Source: Tomocerus qinae
Lineage: Eukaryota > Arthropoda > Collembola > Entomobryomorpha > Tomoceridae
Assembly (NCBI GenBank): GCA_020055645.1
Contig: CM034546.1
Location: forward strand, 65,348,001-65,412,000
Length of the DNA stretch: 64,000 nt
Direction of reading: 5' to 3'
Positions 30,469 through 41,600 of the stretch are shown in pieces; within the stretch, counting starts at the first letter, position 1, and each line of letters starts with the position of its first letter. The notes beneath the pieces were generated by a model that saw only the letters and a list, made by a program, of their open reading frames with translations, was not told the DNA's origin and searched no databases. The position numbers and the translations under genes were made by a program.

Positions 30469-31614
30469 TTATTTCTGCAGAACATTGTTGGGAAATTGCC
30501 CACCAACATTTCCAGGAGACAAGTAGTTGCCTACTACAACAGTGTAGCAACTACCATTCATAGTCGTCGTAGCCTTGCCAATTCCAACTCGACTTGTATC
30601 CTTCCAAACCACTGCCGTAAAATGCCCGGTGGCACTACTGAAGCCAGGGTTGGAAAAACTATAGGATTTTATTTCATTGTACCAAGCATCAACAGCAACA
30701 CAACCATTGATACTACATCCTGGCATCAGAGCAAGATTTTCACCATATTGCCCACCCCTTGCCTCAGGGCTGTGCTGAAATGCTGCCTGGCCTTGACTTC
30801 GGATGTTAGCCGCTAAAATGTCCGCGTATCTTTGGGCTGCAGTGGTTAACTGTAAATTGAATAAAGAGTTGTCACCAAATGATAAAATTATTATTGCAAT
30901 TAATATATCTGTGAAAAAGTATTAATAGCATAAAATGGATAATTTACTAGCCAAATAAAAGAGATAACTTGACAGTAATAAATGTGTGCATCCTAGTTAC
31001 AGCATTATAGTATGATAATATGATAGTAATGAGTGTTGTAGTAATTATTAGGGGATGAAAATTTGTGAAGTTTTGCTAACTAATTCAAAAAGATCTCAAT
31101 AAAAATCGGTTGAAGTAAGACAGTTGTTCCACATTTTAAAAATCGGTTGAAGTAAGACAGTTGTTGCACATTTTAAAAATCGCGCCATGAAATACATTAG
31201 GACATACCATGACCCTTTTTCGAGGGACCTAACCTAATTAAAACGATAACATTGATAGGTATTTGTGCTACCACTGCCTTACTTCAACCGAGAATAGTGG
31301 GTATTGGAAAAATATGAAAACAATAATATTATGCTTCTTACCGTAGCATCTTCAGTAAGGGCTGGAGCATGATGTTGGTTTCTGTAACAATTGTGCTGAG
31401 CAACAGCCTGGGGAATAAAACTTTGAGCTGGACATGAACAAGAGGAACTGGGATTAGTCGGGTTCGTTGGGTTAGTTGGATTGGTTGGATTTATTGGAGG
31501 TCCTATAGGAATAAAAGTTGGTTTAAAAATATTAGTGAAGAATCCAGGAGTAGCTTCTGCCCTATTTGAGCAGAAGATGGACAAGGTTGCTAATGTAATG
31601 ATGATTTTCAACAT
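30469..31614 (-). CDS. Secreted CAP-superfamily protein, 2 exons, 217 aa
   Basis: The model is complement(30469-30849, 31342-31614), phase 0. The donor is GTAAGA after the codons for LTEDAT and the acceptor ends TTTACAG. Residues 1-21 form a signal peptide. An NPT tandem (about 43-56) and a Cys pair precede the CAP domain, which shows HNCYRNQHHAPAL, GQYGENLA and the signature GHFTAVVW. At the second CAP signature the usual Cys is Gly (GNYLSPGNV). It resembles insect antigen-5 and plant PR-1 type proteins, probably extracellular; the biological role is open. The poly(A) signal AATAAA overlaps the stop. The intron (30850-31341) carries a short inverted-repeat element. Confidence 0.9.
31101..31293. 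mobile_element. Short inverted-repeat element in CAP intron
   Basis: A 37-bp unit (aaaaatcggttgaagtaag...) occurs twice in tandem at 31101-31174. The inverse of its head (ccttacttcaaccgag) lies at 31277-31292. The same ggttgaagtaag motif makes a hairpin at 45585-45643, so this is a dispersed family. Confidence 0.6.
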
Positions 31615-32630
31615 TTTGATAAACTGATTTACCCACAGTGATTATTAAATGATTGTAATATTTCGTTTATATACAGAAATTATTGTTTGTTCTTACGCCA
31701 CAGTAAAAGAGGGCTGAAATTTTCGACGCAATGATATTGTATTTTAGCAGTCGTTTGTGGTTGGCATGGCATTGTAAATAATTACACGTGTGGTTATACA
31801 AATATACGCAGATTAGGCAAAAGTAAATCAATGCGTTTTATGTACCGTTTCATAGGTGATATTAAATCTGCAATCCCACTAAAACCCAAAATAACATCCA
31901 TACAAACAGGTATTCTTCTTTTGTTTACATTTTTTTATTTTATTACAACTTTACATGTTATTCGTAAAAATTACAATTTTTTTCGAAATTTGCCATTTAC
32001 ATCAGTTTCGTTTATTGCAATTATTGACATAATGGCAATAAGTTCACTGTCATCTTTATAGTATTCACCTTGAACTTCAACTGTTAATAATAGGAACATC
32101 CGCTACAAATGCAAATAGCAAGAAACATCTGCGTCAACAGTAGCCGTTATTAAAAGTGCACAAATGAAATACGATATACTGAATTGATTTATCTCTAAAT
32201 GAACTGTGAAACTCGCTGATTGATTTCAATGGCCATTATGATGGTAAATTAATGCAACATCTCATAAAAATAGTTTTCATGTAATACCAGCTATGATATT
32301 TGTCAGCAAACGCACAATCACTGTTTGTGTCCTAAAAACATATTATACTGCTTATGAAATTTCTATATACGTCATTTTTTAAGAGGAATTAATTTTGGTC
32401 CCCCAATTTGCCCATTGATGACTACCAAGACTTAAATGCAAGTATAACACTTAAATTATGACCCATATACATATACTTATAGATATTACTTGTACACAAA
32501 TATATTTTAAACTACTAATCACACTACTATTCACACTTAAAAACACTTTAAAAATGGTAACTGTTCAAATATATATTTATCATGCTTGAATTCTTCTTGA
32601 ATTATATTAATACTGTTGAACCAAGATTGT
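31615..32630. other. Intergenic
   Basis: AT-rich spacer, upstream of the CAP gene and downstream of the metalloprotease-like gene. The 76-codon frame at 31831-32061 contains hydrophobic stretches but no recognisable family, and 32537-32725 is a shadow of the next gene. Confidence 0.5.
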
Positions 32631-34418
32631 TTACCACGAAGAATTTTCCCCATAAGTGCCATTACTATAGCGACAACGACCATTTTCACAAACAGCCTCA
32701 TTTGACCTTCCACATGGGATACCATCCGTTAATGACGGATGTGTTTCAACTGTGACCGAGGTACGTCCATTTTTGTAGTAGTGGCATCCAAGTAGTTTAC
32801 ATATTCCACTTCTTTCTATTTCAGTAGCACCTTGCATTCCAGTTAATGATTTACAAAGATCTGCATATGAAACATCCTTTTTGTGAAATTTGTCATTGAG
32901 GAAGAGACGAAGTTCTCTTTGAGGTTGTTCTTCTCTCAGACATTGGCCACTGACTGATTTGATGTACATTTTCATGCGTTTGATACTACAGTTGGAAAAT
33001 CTAAATTGTGTCTCATAGTGAGACATTGGATATGGATCTGTCATGATATTAAAACCTTCATTGGTTTCACAACTTTTGTCATGCCCATCGTGTAAAGCGC
33101 CCAAAAAATGAGCAAGTAAATGTGCCACTGTTTTTGCCCCTCCGAATAAATTATCATCTTTTGCTATGGACGTACTATAAGATTGTTCCAATTCTTGCAT
33201 AACCACTTTCTGACTTGTGTCATAATTATAGCAAGCATTCTCCCAGTAAACTAAACCAGGTAGGTCAGCACTTGCATTAGTGTGAACATTAATCAATCTA
33301 AAACGGTCTCTGCCAGAGATAAAAACAGACATATCATGTTCTGGCAAAATATTTAAGTTGGCGTAAACCCATTTTGAAATGTTTTCCAAAATATATTTCA
33401 TATCGCATCCTTCCCACGTTTGGCTATCACAATTCAACATTCCTTCCAATAGAGGCTTTTCTGCTTCTATTGAGGACATCGCTGCAATTCCAATAACTTT
33501 GAACTTGACTTTAAAATCTTCCCGTCCTGACCAAATACTATTGACAATGTGGAAGAATGTTCCGATGTAGTCCAACATTTCTTTGGGCATACTATCAAGT
33601 GCTTTGTACTTTGCATGATCTAAAATGACGAGTACTTCCGGTCTGATGTCAATAAATACTTCATCTATATTAGCGTAAGATTCTGATCCACCATATACCA
33701 TTCGGGCAATGTCAATATAATCTTCGATTGCATCGCTAGTGTTCAACCTACCCAAGTAGGAAAATCCTACGTTTGCATGTGCAATTCGATCTCCTCCATT
33801 TCCATCTAGAGTAAACTTTCGTCGACTTTTTGCTGTATTTCCCTTTTTAGATTTTAATGTTCTAATTTTACCGACTAAATCACGTACGTCTTCCAATGCA
33901 CCTTTTAATTTCTCTTTCGTTGATTTTGTATTAGAGTTTAACGATACATCTCCAATTACTCCACGGATTTTTCTAGTACCGCCTTCTTCACTTATTGACA
34001 ATACTGAAGATTCTTCATCATTAATTAAATGTCGTTCTGAAATTTCGTGGACCTCCTTCATACTTGGCGTGGCATCTCTAATAGATAACTTTTTCTCTGT
34101 CTCATTTTCAAATACTAAGAATCTAAAGTTAGGGGAGAATATTGATTCCCTTGGCTTTGTAAATTTTATATCGTAGTTCTTGTCAAAAGTTTTGAATTTC
34201 AGTTGGTAATGATCGTTTTCTTTTATATTGCGCTTTACTCGCTTAAAAGTATAATCCACTTCCTCTTCAATAAAATCACTATTTTGAATATTATCTTCTG
34301 CAGATTCTAAAGGTTTGTGAGTTGCTATACTGGCACAGTACATTGGCATAAACTTTTCAAAAATAAATAATGTGGTAAATAATACTGAAATTATTACTCT
34401 TGTATTTAGATTACACAT
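32631..34418 (-). CDS. ADAM/ADAMTS-type metalloprotease-like protein, catalytic Glu missing, 595 aa
   Basis: Single exon with a hydrophobic N-terminal signal segment, a long pro-region rich in K/E with dibasic sites (RVKR, KSRRK), then a reprolysin-type domain. At residues 433-444 the zinc motif reads HLLAHFLGALHD instead of HExxHxxGxxHD: all three zinc-binding His, the Gly and the Asp remain but the general-base Glu is Leu. A Met-turn-like NIMTDP follows. The Cys-rich tail (CKLLGC..., DGIPCG, CENGRC) matches the disintegrin/spacer-type region of ADAMTS proteins, but no thrombospondin repeats follow. It is predicted secreted and catalytically inactive, perhaps a binding protein or inhibitor. 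Confidence 0.85.
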   Translation of the reverse strand: MCNLNTRVIISVLFTTLFIFEKFMPMYCASIATHKPLESAEDNIQNSDFIEEEVDYTFKRVKRNIKENDHYQLKFKTFDKNYDIKFTKPRESIFSPNFRFLVFENETEKKLSIRDATPSMKEVHEISERHLINDEESSVLSISEEGGTRKIRGVIGDVSLNSNTKSTKEKLKGALEDVRDLVGKIRTLKSKKGNTAKSRRKFTLDGNGGDRIAHANVGFSYLGRLNTSDAIEDYIDIARMVYGGSESYANIDEVFIDIRPEVLVILDHAKYKALDSMPKEMLDYIGTFFHIVNSIWSGREDFKVKFKVIGIAAMSSIEAEKPLLEGMLNCDSQTWEGCDMKYILENISKWVYANLNILPEHDMSVFISGRDRFRLINVHTNASADLPGLVYWENACYNYDTSQKVVMQELEQSYSTSIAKDDNLFGGAKTVAHLLAHFLGALHDGHDKSCETNEGFNIMTDPYPMSHYETQFRFSNCSIKRMKMYIKSVSGQCLREEQPQRELRLFLNDKFHKKDVSYADLCKSLTGMQGATEIERSGICKLLGCHYYKNGRTSVTVETHPSLTDGIPCGRSNEAVCENGRCRYSNGTYGENSSW

Positions 34419-35172
34419 TTTATGTTAATAAAATTTATTAGTTGTAATGTTCACTAAGCACTAATATTTTCATGTGATATTAAATAATTTACTGACATAC
34501 TTATCAATTATCATACTTCTACTTACATTGCCGTTTTAACTAAAGGCGTTTGATTGATATTTAGAGCAGTGTATTGTACATTGTATAAATACAATGTAAT
34601 TAAACACAATGTCCGGAAATTGTTCAATTCGTTGAGCATTGTTGGTTGAAAAAAAATTTGTTTAGTATATTTTCTAATTAGTATTAGTATACTAATTTTA
34701 TAACAATTGGATTTGGAAGGGTATTATTTAGGAGGTGTTACATATATCCTTTAGGTTATAATACAAAAGGGAATAACTCGTCTCATTCATTAATTTACCC
34801 ATGACAAAAATACATATTTAGGTTCAGAGTTGGGTTGACAAAATAATAATTCCAAGTCCCGTCACAATTTTCTTGTAATAAAATTAAATTGGGAGACAAT
34901 ATGCATCGTTCTATATCGGATAGGAAAAATTCTTATTATAGTGTCACCTCGTTTGATATTATATATTAGAAACTACCTTGTAGAAACTATACCATGACCA
35001 TATCTGAACACAATTTTACCACAAATTATAAAAACTTGCCACAACCCAATCCTTAGGGCTATAAATATTAATAATTCTATCTGTTAATGCAGAAACACTA
35101 AAATAATGAGGTTTTTATTTCAGAACATTGCACCATCTAAACGGTTAAAAAACGTAATATCTCTTTTTAAAT
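34419..35172. other. Intergenic
   Basis: Spacer with a TTTATT (minus-strand AATAAA) at about 35114-35119 that would serve the IR ending at 35173. No gene is seen. Confidence 0.5.
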
Positions 35173-37641
35173 TTAGCTCTCAATTTCAGAGATAATTTCA
35201 ATGTGTAATATGGCCGATTGACCGATTTGTTTTCGTTTAGGTGGAATTAAATAGGTGGTAACACGTTCCCAAAATATACCAAGGACAAATCTGAAACGAG
35301 ATTCAGTAGCTTCCATTTGTCCACCACTAGATTTTTTCTTTATCTTTCCAAACGTTTGCAATTTTCCATTTGTTACTTCAAATATAAAAATGGCAAAACT
35401 TACACATAACATAAACATTTGTAAATAAAACAAAGACATAATGTTAGAATTTGTAACTACATAGGAGTAATGCAGAGTAGATGCTTCGTTGTCTGGAATA
35501 GGTTTGTATAAATTTTGTCTGTATCTATTCTTCTGTAAAAGATTGAGCCAATCTTCCAACAACCAAAAAATTCCTGAGCTCATGAGAATTTGCATTTTGA
35601 AATTAAAAGTTGGAGCATGATAACATTTTGGTATGACTACGATATTCTGTCTCCTAAATTGGTTCAAATTATTTCCCTGTGAATACATTTGGTTTCTGTC
35701 GAATAAATATTCTTTATAGAGATTTAATTTTCTATTGGTATCTACCCAAGCTCGTTTAGAGCACGTCTTCAAAGAATTTTTTGCAACTTCAAAGTACTCA
35801 GTTGAATAAGGTTCTTTTCCTCTTATTCTAAATTCGCCATAGAGAAATCGATTCGGCAGATTAAAATAGGCAACATTTTGCAAATTGGTTAATTCTGTCC
35901 AATCCCAATATACTTCAGATGTTCGAAGACCTATATACTCAAGAATATTTTGGGATATCATTGATTCGTGGCCAGAATAAATATTAAAGTCGGATAGAGT
36001 TTTAAGGGTATAATGTAGTTCAATTATAGTTTCATTTGATACTTTTGTACATTTTGAATCAGAGGAAAAATAAGGTGCGACTGTTTTTGGAAAACTGGAA
36101 TGGTAACAATTGTTTAAATCAAATACGCGTAGATATCTCTTTTTAAGAAATCTATTGGAGATTTTGTCAAATTCACTAAAATGGAATGGCACAGTCCCTA
36201 TAATAACGAATGAATCCAGATCCTTGAAAGAGTTATGGAGGAAATTATATTCCGTCGGCGAAGAAAGATCGCTAACAATGATTCCTTTATAGGCGTTGCT
36301 AATAACCACTCCGAAGATAATCCATATCCCAAAAGTCAAAACCAAATGTTTCTTGTCTAGTAAATGTTGAAATTCTACTCCTTGTTCTACCAAAACAGTG
36401 GCATTTTTGAACGTATTTGATAAAAAAATTTGATACTTCAATCTTATTGGAAATGCTCTGGATATTTTTGTTTTTGGATATTTACATAAATATTGAATTG
36501 TTAAAATGAAGGAAACAGCAAGCATGGATATCAAAATGAGAATCCAGCTAATTTCATCGAACGGAGACAAATAAATACTCCATGCAGATTTTGACTCTAT
36601 ACCGCCACAGGTAACAAAATTTAAACTGTCGTAACCCGTGGGAACAAAATAGTCGTTTATGGATTGAACCCACGATGTGAAAGAGATGTACGGTGAGAAC
36701 AAATTACTAAAGTACCTTTCCATAAAAACAAAAATTTTTTCGTCATCAAACGATAGATTTTCAGCTAAAATTGCACCAAGTGCTTCTTTAATATCCCAAT
36801 CATAATTTGTAAGCTGCAGAAATGGCGATACCGTTTTAGAAGTTACTCTTTTGATAGAGTCATTGTGGCCATCAGGGAAAATATTGATTGAACCATTTTC
36901 CATGTTTATACAGTATTTGATATTCCGATGGACTTTATTGTACTCTTGGGCGTACGTTTCTTCAATAAATTTTGAAATTATAACAGGGTTAGTGTATTTC
37001 AGAGTAACGTTAGCCAAAATAGTTGTGGTTGTAGGACAGCTTGATATACATGTAGTGCAGATATGGATAACTTGGTGCACATCGGCTTTGAAATACTGAT
37101 AATCAGAATCAGGGCGAAAATGGTCGTATTTTGGTAACGGCCTTATTGGGAAAATTAAGAAATCTGAATAAAATTTAACATCGTCCCTACTCAAATGATT
37201 GACTGTCAATTCTAGAGAACTAATCAATATATTATAACTCAATTTAGAAAAACGAAATCTATAGATTGATTCAAGATTTTCGAAACTCTTGGATTTGAAA
37301 ATAACATGAAATTTAGCTCGTGGCAGACTCCATTTACTCCAATTGTTAAATTTTATGGAACAATAAGGTTCGAAGACCTTGGAGACGTTTATTATAGAAG
37401 TCGGAAAATTAATTTTATTTGGTGAAGTCAATATGGGTAACGCTTCATCAAATATTATATCCACTGCACAATTGGAAAATATATTAATAAATTCAGTCAG
37501 GTTACTTATTTCTATAAAATTTGTGCCGGATACAAATTTGAAGACACTTACTAAAATGTATATTATTACGCTGACAATTTTTTTCAAAAAGCTTGATTTA
37601 CTTTTACAAGTTCTCATTTTTCGAAAATTTTGACAATCCAC
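35173..37641 (-). CDS. Divergent ionotropic receptor, 822 aa, intronless
   Basis: Same plan as the IR at 27894 but well diverged. There is a basic N-terminus then a hydrophobic signal segment (about residues 20-38), an extracellular region with several Cys and N-x-S/T sites, a first membrane segment at about 356-380 after SPFDEISW, a VEQG block before the third membrane segment with SNAYKGIIVSDLSSP (about 440-465), the second lobe, and a last membrane segment at about 729-752 with a basic tail. It is predicted to be a ligand-gated cation channel subunit, presumably chemosensory. A downstream Met (residue 9) is an alternative start. Frames on the other strand in this span are shadows. Confidence 0.88.
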   Translation of the reverse strand: MDCQNFRKMRTCKSKSSFLKKIVSVIIYILVSVFKFVSGTNFIEISNLTEFINIFSNCAVDIIFDEALPILTSPNKINFPTSIINVSKVFEPYCSIKFNNWSKWSLPRAKFHVIFKSKSFENLESIYRFRFSKLSYNILISSLELTVNHLSRDDVKFYSDFLIFPIRPLPKYDHFRPDSDYQYFKADVHQVIHICTTCISSCPTTTTILANVTLKYTNPVIISKFIEETYAQEYNKVHRNIKYCINMENGSINIFPDGHNDSIKRVTSKTVSPFLQLTNYDWDIKEALGAILAENLSFDDEKIFVFMERYFSNLFSPYISFTSWVQSINDYFVPTGYDSLNFVTCGGIESKSAWSIYLSPFDEISWILILISMLAVSFILTIQYLCKYPKTKISRAFPIRLKYQIFLSNTFKNATVLVEQGVEFQHLLDKKHLVLTFGIWIIFGVVISNAYKGIIVSDLSSPTEYNFLHNSFKDLDSFVIIGTVPFHFSEFDKISNRFLKKRYLRVFDLNNCYHSSFPKTVAPYFSSDSKCTKVSNETIIELHYTLKTLSDFNIYSGHESMISQNILEYIGLRTSEVYWDWTELTNLQNVAYFNLPNRFLYGEFRIRGKEPYSTEYFEVAKNSLKTCSKRAWVDTNRKLNLYKEYLFDRNQMYSQGNNLNQFRRQNIVVIPKCYHAPTFNFKMQILMSSGIFWLLEDWLNLLQKNRYRQNLYKPIPDNEASTLHYSYVVTNSNIMSLFYLQMFMLCVSFAIFIFEVTNGKLQTFGKIKKKSSGGQMEATESRFRFVLGIFWERVTTYLIPPKRKQIGQSAILHIEIISEIES

Positions 37642-38649
37642 TTATTAATTGGTTTAAGAGTAAATTTAGTAAAATGTGTGATGGCAGAAGTCTTTTAAAA
37701 AATTATTTACAAGGGACTTAAAAATCCTCCTGGGTATATTCATCCGGTATTTATTCATTGCATTGCCCAATCTATGCGAAGTGAACTTATGCTAATGGAA
37801 AATGAGATGTCAATCAAATTGCATCATTATTATTCACGAAAGTATCCATTCAGAGAAAAGCCTTGTCAGAATATAATAATTGATTTTGATTTGACCCTAT
37901 TTCTGTTTGGCATGTATTGTCCTCGTTGAGAGTTTTAAATTTGATGAAAGTGCGACGGTAGCCACTTCAAAATAAATTGGTAAAATTAACTGGTACTTAT
38001 GATTTGCAATTGAAGAGAGAGGTCAAAGGGCTCAGAACAACTACAAATCATAATTTATTATATAAATCATCATTATATTATATTTATTATAGTATAATGT
38101 ATCTCATATAATATTATTACCACTTTTTACTTTGGTATACATAGTTTTTTTCTGACATTAATCACATGCACTCGAAGTTTCAGAGTAACAATAACTAAAT
38201 TATGTATACCTAAGTACTAAAGAAAAACTGGTAAATATATCATGGCCTGTGGGTATATACATTTTGCAATCTTGTGCTCCAAGTTTTTCTACATAATCAT
38301 AATCAGAAGCAAATTGTCATTGTCGTAAAAATGTGACATTATTACTATATGTAGGTGTTATGGTTAAAGTGTTATGATGCGGTTCTACATAATCTAGTAA
38401 TCAATCAAAACTCAAGTTTCGTTCTACAACAAGCCTCAGTCTCCAGCAGAACTAAGGAGTGTGACTAAGAATTGCTGTGACATTCGTCAAATCACAAGGA
38501 GGTAGAGATACGTTAGTTAGAAATGCCGCACATAATATACAATACATTTATAGTCTACTTAAAAACAGAAGAAGTATATTATATAGAGATGTGGAAATAG
38601 AAAAAATTGACTTGTTGAATTGAATTAATGGAAAGAATGAAATGGATTC
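37642..38649. other. Intergenic
   Basis: Spacer between two minus-strand genes, holding the upstream region of the IR. AT-rich; no gene, repeat family or clear signal is seen. Confidence 0.5.
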
Positions 38650-41600
38650 TCATTTAGGAACAGTATACCTTTTGAAACCTTGATGAGAAATCCCTCTCCA
38701 CTTCCCAGTTTGTTTCTCAAAAACGTAATATGGATGCAGCTCTTTAATATCATCGCTAGATGCACCGTAATCACTCAACTTATTAGAATCCCACCAAAAC
38801 TGTCCAACTACAATAGTAGAACATTCTTTAGTAGCTGGGGAAATGAGATTAAAAATTTTATAATCCCTATTTGAATTTTTTGAGAAGAAATAATCTATGT
38901 TGGAGGTTGCAACGACTAGGTGATTGGTTTTGAAAATTTGGCCCGTAAAATGCTCAGTTTCAAAAAGGTGTCCACCGAATTGAAGTTTGTCTAGCTCAAA
39001 AGGGAAATCTCCAACTTTATTTATCACAACGTTTTCTAAAACCATTTCCATAACGCTTGGCGGAACTTTGTCTAAATTTAACTTTATATTAAATTTCCTG
39101 CATGGTGAAGACCTGCCTTTAGAACAGGCTGAATGTGATAATGACAGTATCAACATTTTTAGTTTACGGCATGCTAACAAATCAGGAATTTCTGCTGAGC
39201 TGCATAGATCCAGTGATAAAAATTCCAGATTCGGTAAATTAATTTCAGTGTGGAAATCATTATCAATTAAATGCGCTCGGAAGATAGATAAACGTTCTGT
39301 AATAGAAGATATCTTTTTCAAATCTATTGAAAACTTTAATCTTGGGTTATAAGAATGAAATTGCAATTTCATATCTTTGGTTTTGAAACCATAAAGAAAC
39401 TGTATGTTTTCAGTTTCGCTACCGTCACAATTTCTGAAACGTGTTCCTTGAAGGTAAAGTTTGTTGTGCACAAAATGAAAAATCTCAAATTCGTCACAAT
39501 TGAGAATAGTTACACCATTTAAGTCAATCGAACTGATTTTTAACTTGTTTAAATCAATGGACATATTTCGTCCATGTAATAAAAGATTATTGACAGATGT
39601 AAATCCACCAAAAACCAAATTCGTATTTACCATGCGTAAAAAATCGTTCTCCAAGAAAAATTTTGTATACTTCACAGAAATGTCGCGAAGGAAAATGTTT
39701 GGTTGTTGCTCTTTGTGTACAACTACGTCACAGAGCTCTAAATGCAATGTTTTAACCGACTTTAAGCATTTCAACTCAACTACATATTGTTCTCCTACCA
39801 AAATCAGAATTTTTAAATTACTACCAAAGTAATCACAAATCAATATTTTGGGAATATTTTCCCCGTTATTATCAATGAAACATATTTTCCCTAACTTTAG
39901 GAAAGATAAGCAGCTGAAGGCATTTTCAAATATCTGAACATGACAGTTTAGTAGGTATACATTTTCAGAATCTTTAAATAAAGAACTGTTTAAACGGTCC
40001 GATAGTCTACAGATAAATGTTTTTGGAATTTTTCTTCTGAAGAAAACCGTCCCATACTCATCCGTAATATGAAATAAATCCATAGTTAAAACATCCATCC
40101 ATTCATCTACAGGTGCTTCCATTCCTACAGATGATACCTTGACAAAAAATTTGTAAAATAAAAGATTTCGTAAAGGGGCATCATACGTTTGCACAAAGTG
40201 CCCCCTAAAATGCCTCAATTTTGGCAAATATAACCGTTCACAACAGCCACCTACTAAATTAACTTCTAATAGAATTATTGTGTCCAAATTGACACAAGAA
40301 ACTAAAGAGTAAATTAAATCTGCTCTAAATACTCTTAGTCTAACCAATACTAGTTTTTTCAGGTTACTTGAAAAACTTGATAAGTTAAGCAACTCGGTAA
40401 AGCAGTCCAAATTCGGAGTAGGATTTCTGCCAAATAAGTTTACTTCTTTTCTGTCATCAGAACTCTCCCTTAGTTCTTCATCTGTAACAATGGACATTTA
40501 AAAATGAATTTATTGTCATTGACATACGCAAAGAAACCCCATAAATAAAGATTGAAAGATAACCAAATATCAAGATAAATTATTTACCCCGGCCAACACG
40601 TTTGTAGATATCATCATTTGTTCCGAAAGCTAATTTTCTCATTTTCCCCACAGTTGTGCTTATTTTTGTACTATTGCAGATATTCCAACGCCATAGGAAA
40701 ATATGCTTTCCAAAGTTGTTAAATTCAGTTGAGTATGAATTACCATAACAAATGTGCTTTTGGGTTTGGTACAATTGAGTGTACATGTACTCGTCCATAT
40801 CTTTGTTATACCCAATCATGTGACCAATCAATTTATAAAACTGGTCCCACAATGTAAAGTTGGTAAATGGACTCTCAACTAAAGTGGCTGTTAATGATAT
40901 CATATTTTTAGTTTGCAAAAAGTCTTTTTTAGAAAAATTACCAGCAGCAATACGACATCCAAATTCAACCAAACATTTCCGACGAGTATTCATTTCGTAT
41001 CGGTGTAGACAAAGGTCTGGCCAAGATTGAAGTATCCGATTTCGAAAATAATGAGCTGTATCAACAAAGTATTTCTGAGCCATAGTGAAACATTGGCGAG
41101 TTATATGCATTTGCATGCATTCAATTCCAATAAGATACTTGTAGTGTGATGGTATCGAATGGAGTGATTCCAGAATTTTTAAATTATTGTCAGAGGAGTG
41201 GTTGCTACTCCAGATAAACTTTTCCTCGTATATATTTTCAAATATTGGCAGCGATTCTTCCAAATTTCCATTTTGCTTAAGGCAGAAAGCATAGTTGTAC
41301 TTTGACGGAATATATTCACTGTCTCCAGCATCATAGGAATTGAGGAATAGTTGAGAGAGGGCAATCGCGTCCGAGTATCTATTTTTTTCCAATAAATCTT
41401 TAAGCCTTTTTTTCTCGACCAGATGTAAGCGATATCCATCAAAATATTCAATTCCCAGTTTCAATTCTTCCAATTCAATGTTGCTTAACTTCATAGCATG
41501 CAAAAATGGTGTTGCTTTGTAGCTTAAAAATCCTTTGGTTTGAAGAATTTTTGTTAACGTATTTCCTGCTTCGTTTCTTTTTAAACGTCGTATTACTTGC

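Noticed and set aside
31831..32061. 76-codon hydrophobic frame
   Set aside because: AT-rich sequence easily yields hydrophobic codons; no signal for expression and no family resemblance.
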